In this document: piece by piece, positions 18,641 through 26,908 of the stretch | How positions within the stretch are numbered: position 1 is the first letter of the stretch | How the letters are laid out: every line of letters starts with the position of its first letter | Origin: Saccharicrinis fermentans DSM 9555 = JCM 21142 | GTDB taxonomy: Bacteria; Bacteroidota; Bacteroidia; Bacteroidales; Marinilabiliaceae | Direction of reading: 5' to 3' | Length of the DNA stretch: 64,000 nt | Assembly: GCF_000517085.1 (NCBI RefSeq) | Contig: NZ_KI912107.1 | Coordinates: 2,108,398-2,172,397 of the forward strand | Notes under the pieces: model-generated | The model's database searches: none | What the model was told of the DNA's origin: nothing | Seen by the model: the letters and a program-made list of their open reading frames with translations, nothing else | Translations under genes and position numbers: made by a program

Positions 18641-18820
18641 ATGTTTATAATTTGTTTCTTAATGGTCATATGGAACTCGCCGTGATAATCATTCTCCTGT
18701 GTGAGAGATCACTCTCATGGCTCGTTTCATATGTTTAATTTTATCTTTCAATGCTCATATAGAACTCGCCTAAATGAATCATTCCCTTGTGTGTGAAACA
18801 ATTCTCATGGCGCACTTTAT
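18641..18820 (-). repeat. Repeat B, two tandem 90-bp copies
   Basis: On the minus strand two units of exactly 90 bp lie head to tail, bounded by ATAAAG (18820), ATGAAA (18730) and ATGAAA (18640). The last is the start of the 231-residue lipoprotein gene. Shared core: CACACAGGAGAATGATT and GGCGAGTTCCATATGACC. The unit nearer the gene could encode a 13-residue upstream peptide starting MKRAMRVISH. See the finding on element B. Confidence 0.9.
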
Positions 18821-18834
18821 AGTCCAATAGTATC

Positions 18835-20670
18835 CTATTTTATTTCTTTAAACTCAACTAATACCTGCCGGTAATTTTCAGGAAATAACGACACAATCAC
18901 GATGTTGTCTTTCGTCGATAAAACATATTGAGGCCTACCTTTCATCGTATACTCCTCTTCTTGAATCATTTTACTTAGAGAGTATTTCACCAGCTTAATA
19001 TCATCATAACCTGTTTCGTATCCATACGTGATACCATATATTGCATCTTTAGCTTCCTTAATGCAATAAGAACCATAATTATAATATAAATTACCATAAT
19101 CTTTTAGCTCTCCCAAATAAGTCATCTTATCATCAGCCGCATAAATAACACCATTATAATGTGTGATGCAGTAACTTCCAAGGTCTGAAATAGCGAATAT
19201 TTCGGAACTTAATGGATAAGATCCATGCTGCGAATCATTTTTAGAAATAGTTATTTCTCCATCGTCATCCCATTCATAATAAGCCATGCCTGCGGGCATT
19301 AGATTGGTTGTTATAGAAATAGCCGCATTTTCACCAGGAATCTTTCTAAATTCCAACTTACTATTTTCTCCAGTTTTACTTACCACATTACCGTTGGTCA
19401 AATCAACTACATGGCTACTTTCTCCCCAAACGCTATAATAGTTAGAGTTCAGCATTACCTTATCATTACCCATATACATAATATCGAAAGTTGATAAATT
19501 ATAGCTTATTTCCTTCAGTAGCGAGAGGTCTTGACTTGAATAAACATATATTTTTCCTACACCATCAACTGCATAAATATTCCCATCCTCTTCCTGATCA
19601 ACGTCTATAGCAACAATATCAGAAGGAAGATCTTTTTCGAATTCTATTGTCAACTCTTCTAAATCATATTTCAATAATTTTCCTTCGTTTTTACCCCAAA
19701 GTATCAATCCTTTTTGGTTCTTTGTAACAAAAGCATCATCAGGAACAAGATCAATTATCTCTCCGTTAGGTTGTTCAACTTTTATTAAATTACTGATACT
19801 GTATAGCTCTAAATAATTTCTCACCCGCACAGAATAATATACTTCATCTTTAAATGGAGGAAATAAATCTGTATACGTAATACAGTTTCTATCCTCGATT
19901 TGTGCAATTCTTTTTAATCCTATTTCGCCTTGAGAATCGCTACTAATATATATATCATACGATTTAAAATCATCACTTAAACTTGGCTCCCAGCTTAACG
20001 CTACGCAACCATATCTTCGTTCTGCTTTTAACAATTGAATTTTTTCTGGAGTTCCATATTGAATACGAAGAACCTTGCTATACTTTATACCATTTGTATT
20101 AGTCACATTTATTTGTAGGGTATGTAATCCAAGCGACAAATCATTCTCACTAATATCAAGCATTCCCTCTTCAGACAAAGTCCCTTCAAATAAAACACCA
20201 TCAATACTACTCGTGATGCTTATTTTTAAATCCTGATTGTTTTCAACATTGGTTCCGTCAATATTAAAACTAACCGTCTCGCTAGGTAAAAAAACATCGC
20301 AATCTTTTGGTTCAACCACCTGAACTACAGGAACATTGTCAGGAAGAACAGAAGAGCGTAATTGAAGGTTTAGATAATTCGTTCCATCATTTTTTTCAAC
20401 TTTTGCTTGGGCACCTCCATATAAAGGATTGTATGCATACACGGTATCTGCTAAATCGAAAGATCCGTTTAGTACGGCTATTCCAAGGTTATTGGTTGTT
20501 ACAACTTCCTTTTCCGGTTCAACAAACACATATGCACCTTCGATGGGTTCATTGTTGTAACTTACATTAACATATATTCTGTCTGGATCATGTAGAGTTC
20601 TTAATTCGTCTTTAGTACAAGAAAATAAGCTTAAGAAACATAAACTAATCAGTAATATTTTACACTTCAT
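18835..20670 (-). CDS. Large lipoprotein with Fn3-like and beta-propeller regions
   Basis: This 611-residue lipoprotein (MKCKILLISLCFLSLFSC, lipid Cys18) has an N-terminal transthyretin-like domain (about 28-105), an Ig-like domain (about 110-200), an Fn3-like domain (about 207-300, AERRYGCVALSWEPS) and a C-terminal propeller of six or so WD-like repeats (about 305-605). It is the first and largest member of the five-lipoprotein cluster. No enzymatic motif is visible; recognition of a polymer or cell-surface partner is the simplest guess. Confidence 0.65.
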   Translation of the reverse strand: MKCKILLISLCFLSLFSCTKDELRTLHDPDRIYVNVSYNNEPIEGAYVFVEPEKEVVTTNNLGIAVLNGSFDLADTVYAYNPLYGGAQAKVEKNDGTNYLNLQLRSSVLPDNVPVVQVVEPKDCDVFLPSETVSFNIDGTNVENNQDLKISITSSIDGVLFEGTLSEEGMLDISENDLSLGLHTLQINVTNTNGIKYSKVLRIQYGTPEKIQLLKAERRYGCVALSWEPSLSDDFKSYDIYISSDSQGEIGLKRIAQIEDRNCITYTDLFPPFKDEVYYSVRVRNYLELYSISNLIKVEQPNGEIIDLVPDDAFVTKNQKGLILWGKNEGKLLKYDLEELTIEFEKDLPSDIVAIDVDQEEDGNIYAVDGVGKIYVYSSQDLSLLKEISYNLSTFDIMYMGNDKVMLNSNYYSVWGESSHVVDLTNGNVVSKTGENSKLEFRKIPGENAAISITTNLMPAGMAYYEWDDDGEITISKNDSQHGSYPLSSEIFAISDLGSYCITHYNGVIYAADDKMTYLGELKDYGNLYYNYGSYCIKEAKDAIYGITYGYETGYDDIKLVKYSLSKMIQEEEYTMKGRPQYVLSTKDNIVIVSLFPENYRQVLVEFKEIK

Positions 20671-20907
20671 GAAAAACTAAATTAGGGATAAGTTAAAAGG
20701 GAATTCCTTCATTAAAATTCAAGGAAAATTAATATTTGTGCGTATCATAAAACAACTTTGCAATATAAACGCCACTTGTAAAGTAGGATATTAGGAAGAT
20801 AGAGCTTGCATATCATTAGTTTGGTTAATCGTTATCTGAGCACGAAAGTATAAAAATGAAATGAAATTGAAAAATGGATCCGTAGGTTCGTTTACAGAGC
20901 AGGCATA
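20671..20907. other. Intergenic region upstream of the lipoprotein cluster
   Basis: The region presumably carries the promoter of the minus-strand lipoprotein cluster. I found no full TTG-N19-TAnnTTTG match and no other structure. Confidence 0.3.
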
Positions 20908-20946
20908 AAAAAAGCACCCAAGATATTAATCCTAAGTGCTTTTTAT
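20908..20946 (-). terminator. Rho-independent terminator after tRNA-Leu
   Basis: On the minus strand an AAAAAGCAC...GTGCTTTTTTT hairpin lies 16 bp after the 3' end of the tRNA gene. The stem is about 8 bp and the U run is long. Confidence 0.8.
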
Positions 20947-20961
20947 CTTTATATTATGTAG

Positions 20962-21045
20962 TGCCCAGAACAGGACTCGAACCTGCACACCCTTACGAGC
21001 ATTGGCTCCTGAAGCCAACGTGTCTACCAATTTCACCATCTGGGC
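20962..21045 (-). tRNA. tRNA-Leu (anticodon CAG)
   Basis: The minus strand folds as a class II tRNA. Acceptor GCCCAGA pairs with TCTGGGC; the D arm has GGTAGACAC; anticodon stem TTGGC/GCCAA carries the loop TTCAGGA (anticodon CAG); a long variable arm is present; the T arm contains GGTTCGAGTCC. The discriminator base is A and CCA is not encoded. Length is 84 nt. Confidence 0.97.
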
Positions 21046-21212
21046 AAATGAGTAATCCAACAAAAAATAAGTGCTCACGAAATCCCCCTAAAGGATTAGC
21101 GCAAGCAAATTTAACAACAATAATTTATAAGTCCATCCAAAAAACAAACTAAAATCGCACAAAAATAGCTTCCAATACCATCTAATTTGCTTACACGAAC
21201 CCGTCATCCTAC

Positions 21213-22073
21213 TTATTCTCCTGTTTCAGAAGCACTCTCACGACAAATTTCGTCCAAAGATTTATGATTGCGCTTGGCCACTTTTTCAAAGTCCGACTCA
21301 AGCTCATATTTACCCGTCCTTATGCCTTCATAAATACCGCCAATAATGGTTCCTAAAAAATCGCCCAATGCAGCTTTGCGTTCTACAATATAATCTTCCA
21401 CAGAAATACTCTTATAAAACAAATTCAGTTGATATGCTTTATTGATAGCATCCGTTAGTTGTTGTTGGCTTACCAATTCACCACACAAATGATAGATTCC
21501 TGATAGCAAATCATCATTTGTAAGAAGCTTAAAGTACGCGTATGCAAGTTCATCTCTTGAAGTATAACCACACTTACCATCAGCTGCACAATTAATTATT
21601 CCACCCTTTTTTTTATAAACATCCACATATTCCAGGTCGGGCTCTATATAAATTCCATTTCTTCCTATAGCCCATTGCATGCCTGAATTTTTCACATCCT
21701 CCTCGGTTTGGCGATTGCTAGCCACAATGGGGCTAAAAGCATTCCCCTTCTCGGCACCAATAATACTGGTATAAACAATTTTTTTAACACCATTTTGCTT
21801 GGCAGCCTCAATCACATTACGATGTTGACCAACTCGTTTATCCGGATGATCCATGCCCGACACCAACAAAACAGCATCAACCCCCTTAAGAGCCATCAAA
21901 AAATCTTCTTTATTGTTATAATCACCCTTCCTAATTTCAACACCCAAAGTACTTGCTTTCTCGGGCGTACGAGCTATACCAATCACATTCTCCGCTCCTA
22001 TTTCAACTACTAATCTTTTAACAATGGCAGCACCTAAATTTCCGCTTGCTGCAGTAACCGCTATCTTCATCAT
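21213..22073 (-). CDS. NmrA/QorB-like NAD(P)-binding reductase
   Basis: This 286-residue atypical SDR has the N-terminal nucleotide-binding motif AVTAASGNLGAAIV (about 5-18) and the conserved segments VLLVSGMDHPDKRVGQHRN and IVYTSIIGAE. The length matches E. coli QorB (quinone oxidoreductase 2), which uses NADPH. It lacks a catalytic Tyr-x3-Lys pair in the usual place, as expected for the NmrA branch. It sits downstream of the racemase, separated by a palindromic repeat. Confidence 0.85.
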   Translation of the reverse strand: MMKIAVTAASGNLGAAIVKRLVVEIGAENVIGIARTPEKASTLGVEIRKGDYNNKEDFLMALKGVDAVLLVSGMDHPDKRVGQHRNVIEAAKQNGVKKIVYTSIIGAEKGNAFSPIVASNRQTEEDVKNSGMQWAIGRNGIYIEPDLEYVDVYKKKGGIINCAADGKCGYTSRDELAYAYFKLLTNDDLLSGIYHLCGELVSQQQLTDAINKAYQLNLFYKSISVEDYIVERKAALGDFLGTIIGGIYEGIRTGKYELESDFEKVAKRNHKSLDEICRESASETGE

Positions 22074-22202
22074 AATTTAATATTTTAATTTTAACGAAGG
22101 TAGGTGTTTGTACACCTAAAAGAAAGGTTAATTTACGCCAAACTAAGGTAAAAATGGAAGATAAAAAAGATCATTATTGCACTGTCATCATATCCTCTGC
22201 CC

Positions 22203-22267
22203 GTTTAACCCGAATGATACATTAGAACATCTCAATAGATTTTCTAATGCATTTTTCGGGATTAACT
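22203..22267. repeat. Repeat D, compact palindromic copy
   Basis: Two arms, TTAACCCGAATGATACATTAG and the near-complement CTAATGCATTTTTCGGGATT, make a hairpin of more than 20 bp around a loop of about 15 nt. The element ends at the racemase stop codon and may act as its terminator. Related sequences occur at 51456-51550, 54870-54930 and in the 61.6-62.6 kb tract. Confidence 0.8.
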
Positions 22268-22971
22268 CAAATACTAACACAACGCTTAACAATGGCATCC
22301 ACATGAATCCTTGTCGTATTCAGAAAAGGAAGATCCAAATACTTTTCGTGCTTAAACATCAAAGGAAACTCGGTACAGCCTAAAATGACTGCATCAATAT
22401 TATGCTTCTCTTTTAAATCCGATACGATCCCCAATATTTCATCTTTGGTTTCATCTTTAAAAACACCCAGTTCCAATTCCTTAAATAGTTTGGAGTTTAT
22501 CCATTCTATTTGTGCATTATCAGGAACAATGATCTCAATGTTTCGTCGCAGGAAATTTTGCTTATAAAAGTCACTCTGCATCGTAAATTTTGTTCCCAAC
22601 AAAGCACAACGTTTTGCTCCAATCGCTTGTGCTTTCTCAGCGCATACCTCCACAATACTAATCAAAGGTAAATCAACTTTAGCTTGAATTTCCTGAAACA
22701 ACAGATGCGGTGTATTGGCACTTAACACAGCAAAATTGGCTCCAGCACTTTTAATTTTATGCAAACACTGTATCAAATATTCGGACGCTTCGGTATATTT
22801 TTCATCCTGAAGTAAGCCAATAAATTTTGCCATCGTTACACTATAGACCACAATCTCAGGATAATTCAGACTACCATCACCATTCATCTTATCAAAAGCT
22901 TTGATTATTTCCTTATAATAATCAACGGTAGCCTCTGGTCCCAATCCTCCTAATATTCCAATTGTTTTCAT
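22267..22971 (-). CDS. Aspartate/glutamate racemase family protein
   Basis: From Met at 22971 (preferred because MKTIGILGGLGPEAT is the conserved N-terminus; six upstream codons follow a GTG) the protein is 234 residues. It has the C-terminal catalytic Cys in VILGCTEFPLM, while the first catalytic motif reads VLSANTPH, without the Cys of symmetric racemases. This asymmetric site resembles E. coli YgeA-type enzymes with Thr/Ser and Cys. It would interconvert L- and D-Asp or Glu; the substrate is not certain. Confidence 0.85.
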   Translation of the reverse strand: MKTIGILGGLGPEATVDYYKEIIKAFDKMNGDGSLNYPEIVVYSVTMAKFIGLLQDEKYTEASEYLIQCLHKIKSAGANFAVLSANTPHLLFQEIQAKVDLPLISIVEVCAEKAQAIGAKRCALLGTKFTMQSDFYKQNFLRRNIEIIVPDNAQIEWINSKLFKELELGVFKDETKDEILGIVSDLKEKHNIDAVILGCTEFPLMFKHEKYLDLPFLNTTRIHVDAIVKRCVSI

Positions 22972-23036
22972 TCGCTTTTCAATTAACACAACTATTTAAA
23001 CACTCTCACTTGCAATAACTTATCCATTACAAAAAA

Positions 23037-23477
23037 TTAGTATTTGATCCTGTTTAATATGGCCTTTCCATTTAATATTTGTTCAGAAAGCGATTTGATG
23101 GTTTCTGTTTTTGCAATCTCAAAAAATCCGTCACGTACAACTTTGTATTTATCATGCAAAGGACAAGGATTATCATTATGACATTCCTTTAAGCCAAATC
23201 CACACTTATGAAAACTAGCATCACCCTCAATCACATGTATTACTTTATACAAGGTAAGATCCGACTGATAATCATTAAAAAAGAATCCACCACCACGACC
23301 TTTCATGGAATCCATCAACTTATTTTTTGTAAGTATTTGGAGTATTTTAGCCGTATAAGCTTCCGGAGCTTCAATCTCTTTTGCTATTTCTCCCACTCCC
23401 GGTCTTTTTTCTTCCCAATTTCTCAATTGCACAAAAACCAAAGCCCTGATGGCATACTCGGTACTTTTCGACAACAT
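23037..23477 (-). CDS. nsrR: Rrf2-family NO-sensing regulator (NsrR-like)
   Basis: This 146-residue winged-helix regulator begins MLSKSTEYAIRALVFV. Its cluster-ligand motif has Cys92, Cys99 and Cys105 (KCGFGLKECHNDNPCPLH), almost the spacing of NsrR [Fe-S] ligands. It is encoded 3 bp after the NO-repair gene and faces a NO reductase across a shared control region, which strongly supports NO sensing over other Rrf2 roles such as IscR. It probably represses both promoters until NO damages its cluster. Confidence 0.82.
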   Translation of the reverse strand: MLSKSTEYAIRALVFVQLRNWEEKRPGVGEIAKEIEAPEAYTAKILQILTKNKLMDSMKGRGGGFFFNDYQSDLTLYKVIHVIEGDASFHKCGFGLKECHNDNPCPLHDKYKVVRDGFFEIAKTETIKSLSEQILNGKAILNRIKY

Positions 23478-23480
23478 AAC

Positions 23481-24206
23481 TTATTCGTTTATTAATTCTC
23501 GCTCCAAATTTAACGCTTTCTTAAATAGAATGTTGTTTTCTAAATGAATATGTCGATGTAAATCATTTTCAAAATCCTTCAAGGTTTGATAACTTACCCT
23601 ATATGTACTACATCCATCTGCAGGACAAGTATAGGAAGATGTTAGTTTAGCAATCTTTTCAAAACGTTCCCCTTCACTTTCATGTTCTGCCTGCATCACT
23701 TCAATGGCACTTTTCCCTTTATCGAAAACTACTACACCACTAATACCTTCCTTTTTATATTTTACCATTTTCCGTATATAAGGAAAAAGAATAAGTTCCT
23801 CTTTTTTCATATGGGCACTTAAATTTACCGCAGTCGCATCAAACAGTTCTCTAATTTCAAAAAGCTCAGGATGTCTTTCTCCATGTACATCACATAGCTT
23901 CTGCAACTTCTGTTGAATAAAAGGAATATTCTCGGTTACATAGGCATGGTGTCTTTTCTCTATATAATCACAGAGCACATCCAATTCCAATCCGTCGATA
24001 TACGCTGAATCAGGATCCTTTTGTGCGATCAATGCTTCTAATTCAGGAAGCAGCTGACTAACATCTACCTTTGATCTTTCACAGGCTTCCTTCAAACTAA
24101 TGCCACCTCCACAGCAAAAATCAATATTATTTTTATCAAATAATTGAGCCGTTTTAAAATTCGCTTTAACAATTTCTCCAACGCTTGTTTTTTCATTTAC
24201 ATTCAT
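23481..24206 (-). CDS. ric: Iron-sulfur cluster repair di-iron protein (RIC/ScdA/YtfE)
   Basis: This 241-residue cytoplasmic protein has an N-terminal ScdA_N domain with the CC motif NNIDFCCGGG (Cys31-Cys32) and a hemerythrin-like di-iron domain. Visible metal ligands are in RHHAYV, HMKKEELILFPYI, MQAEHESEGERF and DLHRHIHLENNILF. The family repairs nitrosylated Fe-S clusters and reacts with NO. It is first in the operon with nsrR, transcribed from the divergent promoter shared with norZ. Confidence 0.93.
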   Translation of the reverse strand: MNVNEKTSVGEIVKANFKTAQLFDKNNIDFCCGGGISLKEACERSKVDVSQLLPELEALIAQKDPDSAYIDGLELDVLCDYIEKRHHAYVTENIPFIQQKLQKLCDVHGERHPELFEIRELFDATAVNLSAHMKKEELILFPYIRKMVKYKKEGISGVVVFDKGKSAIEVMQAEHESEGERFEKIAKLTSSYTCPADGCSTYRVSYQTLKDFENDLHRHIHLENNILFKKALNLERELINE

Positions 24207-24288
24207 GATATCATCTTTTATTTTTTACAAAGATATCATTTTTTTATAAAAGGACATGTATATCTTTTTATAAAAAATGATATCTTTG
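24203..24288. promoter_or_regulatory. Mirror-image divergent promoter/operator between ric-nsrR and norZ
   Basis: A 24-bp arm at 24228-24251 and a 23-bp arm at 24266-24288 are inverted copies, differing only by one A in a run. Each arm ends in TATCTTTG reading outward, a TAnnTTTG -7 box, and contains GATATC within AAGATATCAT. A further ATGATATCAT palindrome overlaps the ric start codon (24203-24215). The half-site AAGATATCATTT resembles the enterobacterial NsrR half-site AAGATGCATTT. Coordinated NsrR control of both units is inferred. Confidence 0.7.
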
Positions 24289-24482
24289 CCAGCATTCAAC
24301 CCAACTCATATGTTAAAACCTCTTCTTGCGTATTGAAATAGCACAAAGAAAGCTTTACGGAAATAAAGCGCGACACCTTTAGGTGAATGAAAGTAAAGCA
24401 AGGCCGTTTTTTAATTAGATGCAATTTCATTGTAGAACAGATTTTCTAATACATGGGCTGGTATAACCTAAACACAAAAGTC

Positions 24483-26726
24483 ATGAATACAAAAAAACTT
24501 TGGATTGGATTTACACTTGTAATGGTCATCTCCTTTGGAGTATTAGGGTATTATGGAAGGGAAATTTATCGTCAAGCCCCTCCTATACCCGAAAAAGTAG
24601 TGACAAGTAATGGTACCGTTTTATTCACCGGACAAAACATTAGAGATGGACAAAACATTTGGCAGTCCATGGGAGGACAAGAAGTAGGCACAATATGGGG
24701 GCATGGAGCATACCAGGCTCCAGACTGGACCGCAGATTGGTTACATAAAGAAGCAGTATATCTGTTGAATCGCTTTGCTCAGATAGAGTTCTCCTGTGAC
24801 TATAAAGATTTAAATGAAGAAGAGCAAGCCATGCTACAGGTGAGACTTCAAAAGGAAATGCGCACCAATAGCTACGATAAGCATACCCAAACCCTGCACA
24901 TCTCAGCACTCCGGGCAGAGGCTATCAAAGCAGTGAGCAGTCATTATGCAGGTTTATTTATGGATGACGAAAAGCTTGCTGATTTGCGCGAGGCCTATGC
25001 TATTCCGGCCAATAGCATCAAAGACAAAGATCGCATGTTCAAAATGAACACTTTTTTTTTCTGGGCTACGTGGGCCACGGTAACAGAACGTCCGGGACAA
25101 GAAGTTACCTATACCAATAATTGGCCGGCGGAAAAACTAGTTGGTAATGTACCCACAGGTTCTTTACATCTATGGACAGGGTTTAGTGTCATTATTTTAT
25201 TACTTGGCATAGGATTGTTAGCTTGGTATTATGCCACCCGAAGAGAAGAACACGAAGAAGGTGCAAACGTTCCTGCAGTGAATCCTTTATCAGGCATCAA
25301 ACAAACACCATCCATGAAAGCCACCCTGAAATATTTTTGGGTAGTAACGGCTCTTATTCTTGTGCAAATTATGATGGGGGTCATTACTGCGCATTATGGA
25401 GTGGAAGGAAACGGATTTTATGGATTACCACTGGCTGATATACTCCCCTACTCTATCTCACGCACATGGCACATTCAACTAGCCATATTCTGGATAGCTA
25501 CCTCATGGTTGGCCACTGGTTTGTTTATTGCTCCTGCCGTATCGGGTAAGGAACCTAAATTTCAAAAGCTGGGTGTTGATATACTATTTGTCGCACTATT
25601 GGTGATTGTACTGGGTTCATTAGCCGGACAATGGATGGGAATTATGCAAAAATTAGGTCTATCCGAAAATTTTTGGTTTGGTCATCAGGGCTACGAGTAT
25701 GTGGATTTAGGTCGTTTTTGGCAAATATTTCTTTTCCTGGGTTTATTTATCTGGCTTTTTCTAATGGGAAGAGCATTGTTACCTGCACTAAAAGAGCACA
25801 ATGAGAACCGTCATTTACTATGGATGTTTTTAATTGCTTCCATTGCCATTGCAGCTTTTTATGGTGCTGGTTTAATGTGGGGACAACAAACACACCTGGC
25901 TATTGCTGAATATTGGCGCTGGTGGGTAGTACATTTGTGGGTTGAAGGATTTTTTGAAGTCTTTGCCACTGTAGCTATTGCCTTTTTATTTGTACGTATG
26001 CAATTATTAAAAGCCAGCGTAGCCACATCAAGTGTACTTTTCTCCACCATTATTTTCTTGTCAGGTGGAATACTCGGAACGTTTCATCATTTATATTTCT
26101 CAGGAACCCCCACTTCAGTGTTGGCATTGGGTGCCACATTTAGCGCATTAGAAGTAGCTCCACTGGTATTTATGGGATTCGAAGCTTATCACAACTTAAA
26201 ACTCAGTCGTGTAAAAGAATGGGTAAGCGCCTACAAATGGCCCATTTATTTTTTCATTGCAGTAGCATTTTGGAATTTATTAGGTGCCGGTATCTTCGGG
26301 TTCTTAATCAATCCTCCTATTGCACTATACTATATGCAAGGATTGAATACAACGCCTGTTCATGGACATACGGCCATGTTTGGTGTATACGGGTTCCTGG
26401 GCATTGGTCTAATGCTTTTTGTACTGAGAGATATGGATATTACATTAAAATGGAAAGAAAAACCAATAAAAATAGCCTTTTGGGCAATGAATATCGGACT
26501 ACTATTGATGGTATTAATCAGTGTATTGCCGGTTGGCTTGGCACAAACAGTAGCTAGTGTAAAATACGGCCTATGGTATGCACGCTCTGCCGAATTTTTA
26601 GGTACGCCTGCCATGGAAACCTTGCGATGGCTTAGAGCTATTGGAGATACTATTTTTGCAATTGGGGCCGTATATTTAGCCTATTTTATCTTTGGTTTAA
26701 AAGGAGGATGGTCTCTGACGAAATAG
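24483..26726 (+). CDS. norZ: Quinol-dependent nitric oxide reductase (qNOR)
   Basis: From Met at 24483 (MNTKKLWIGF; the upstream ATG at 24453 overlaps a repeat-like sequence and adds no conserved residues) the protein is 747 residues, normal for single-subunit qNOR. It has an N-terminal periplasmic cytochrome-c-like fold without a heme c motif (WQSMGGQEVGTIWGHGAY) and a heme-copper-oxidase-like core of about 13 helices. Heme/FeB ligands are in THLAIAEYWRWWVVHLWVEG, LGTFHHLYFSG and PVHGHTAMFG; the essential Glu is in LWVEGFFEVF. It reduces NO to N2O with electrons from menaquinol. It detoxifies NO or serves respiration. Confidence 0.96.
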   Translation: MNTKKLWIGFTLVMVISFGVLGYYGREIYRQAPPIPEKVVTSNGTVLFTGQNIRDGQNIWQSMGGQEVGTIWGHGAYQAPDWTADWLHKEAVYLLNRFAQIEFSCDYKDLNEEEQAMLQVRLQKEMRTNSYDKHTQTLHISALRAEAIKAVSSHYAGLFMDDEKLADLREAYAIPANSIKDKDRMFKMNTFFFWATWATVTERPGQEVTYTNNWPAEKLVGNVPTGSLHLWTGFSVIILLLGIGLLAWYYATRREEHEEGANVPAVNPLSGIKQTPSMKATLKYFWVVTALILVQIMMGVITAHYGVEGNGFYGLPLADILPYSISRTWHIQLAIFWIATSWLATGLFIAPAVSGKEPKFQKLGVDILFVALLVIVLGSLAGQWMGIMQKLGLSENFWFGHQGYEYVDLGRFWQIFLFLGLFIWLFLMGRALLPALKEHNENRHLLWMFLIASIAIAAFYGAGLMWGQQTHLAIAEYWRWWVVHLWVEGFFEVFATVAIAFLFVRMQLLKASVATSSVLFSTIIFLSGGILGTFHHLYFSGTPTSVLALGATFSALEVAPLVFMGFEAYHNLKLSRVKEWVSAYKWPIYFFIAVAFWNLLGAGIFGFLINPPIALYYMQGLNTTPVHGHTAMFGVYGFLGIGLMLFVLRDMDITLKWKEKPIKIAFWAMNIGLLLMVLISVLPVGLAQTVASVKYGLWYARSAEFLGTPAMETLRWLRAIGDTIFAIGAVYLAYFIFGLKGGWSLTK

Positions 26727-26765
26727 CTGACCCATAAAATTATTAAAAGCAAAACTTACAACTAC

Positions 26766-26803
26766 AAAAAAAGGCTGGCCTGCATTACGCAAGTCAGCCT
26801 TAT
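26766..26803. terminator. Bidirectional terminator
   Basis: AAGGCTG (26771-26777) pairs with CAGCCTT (26795-26801). An A7 run on one side gives a U run on the minus strand, and an AU-rich run follows on the plus strand. It lies between the convergent norZ and M49-like genes. Confidence 0.7.
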
Positions 26804-26908
26804 ATTTTATGATATAAAATCATCAACAACGAAGCTATCCACCTTAAAGAACAGGCATGCTACATCAAATATTTTCAAGTAAAATATTCCCCATCTCCCA
26901 TCAAATCA

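Noticed and set aside
24310-24336. Eight-codon peptide in the norZ leader
   Set aside because: Too short to support and without conservation evidence; the leader also contains repeat-like sequence.
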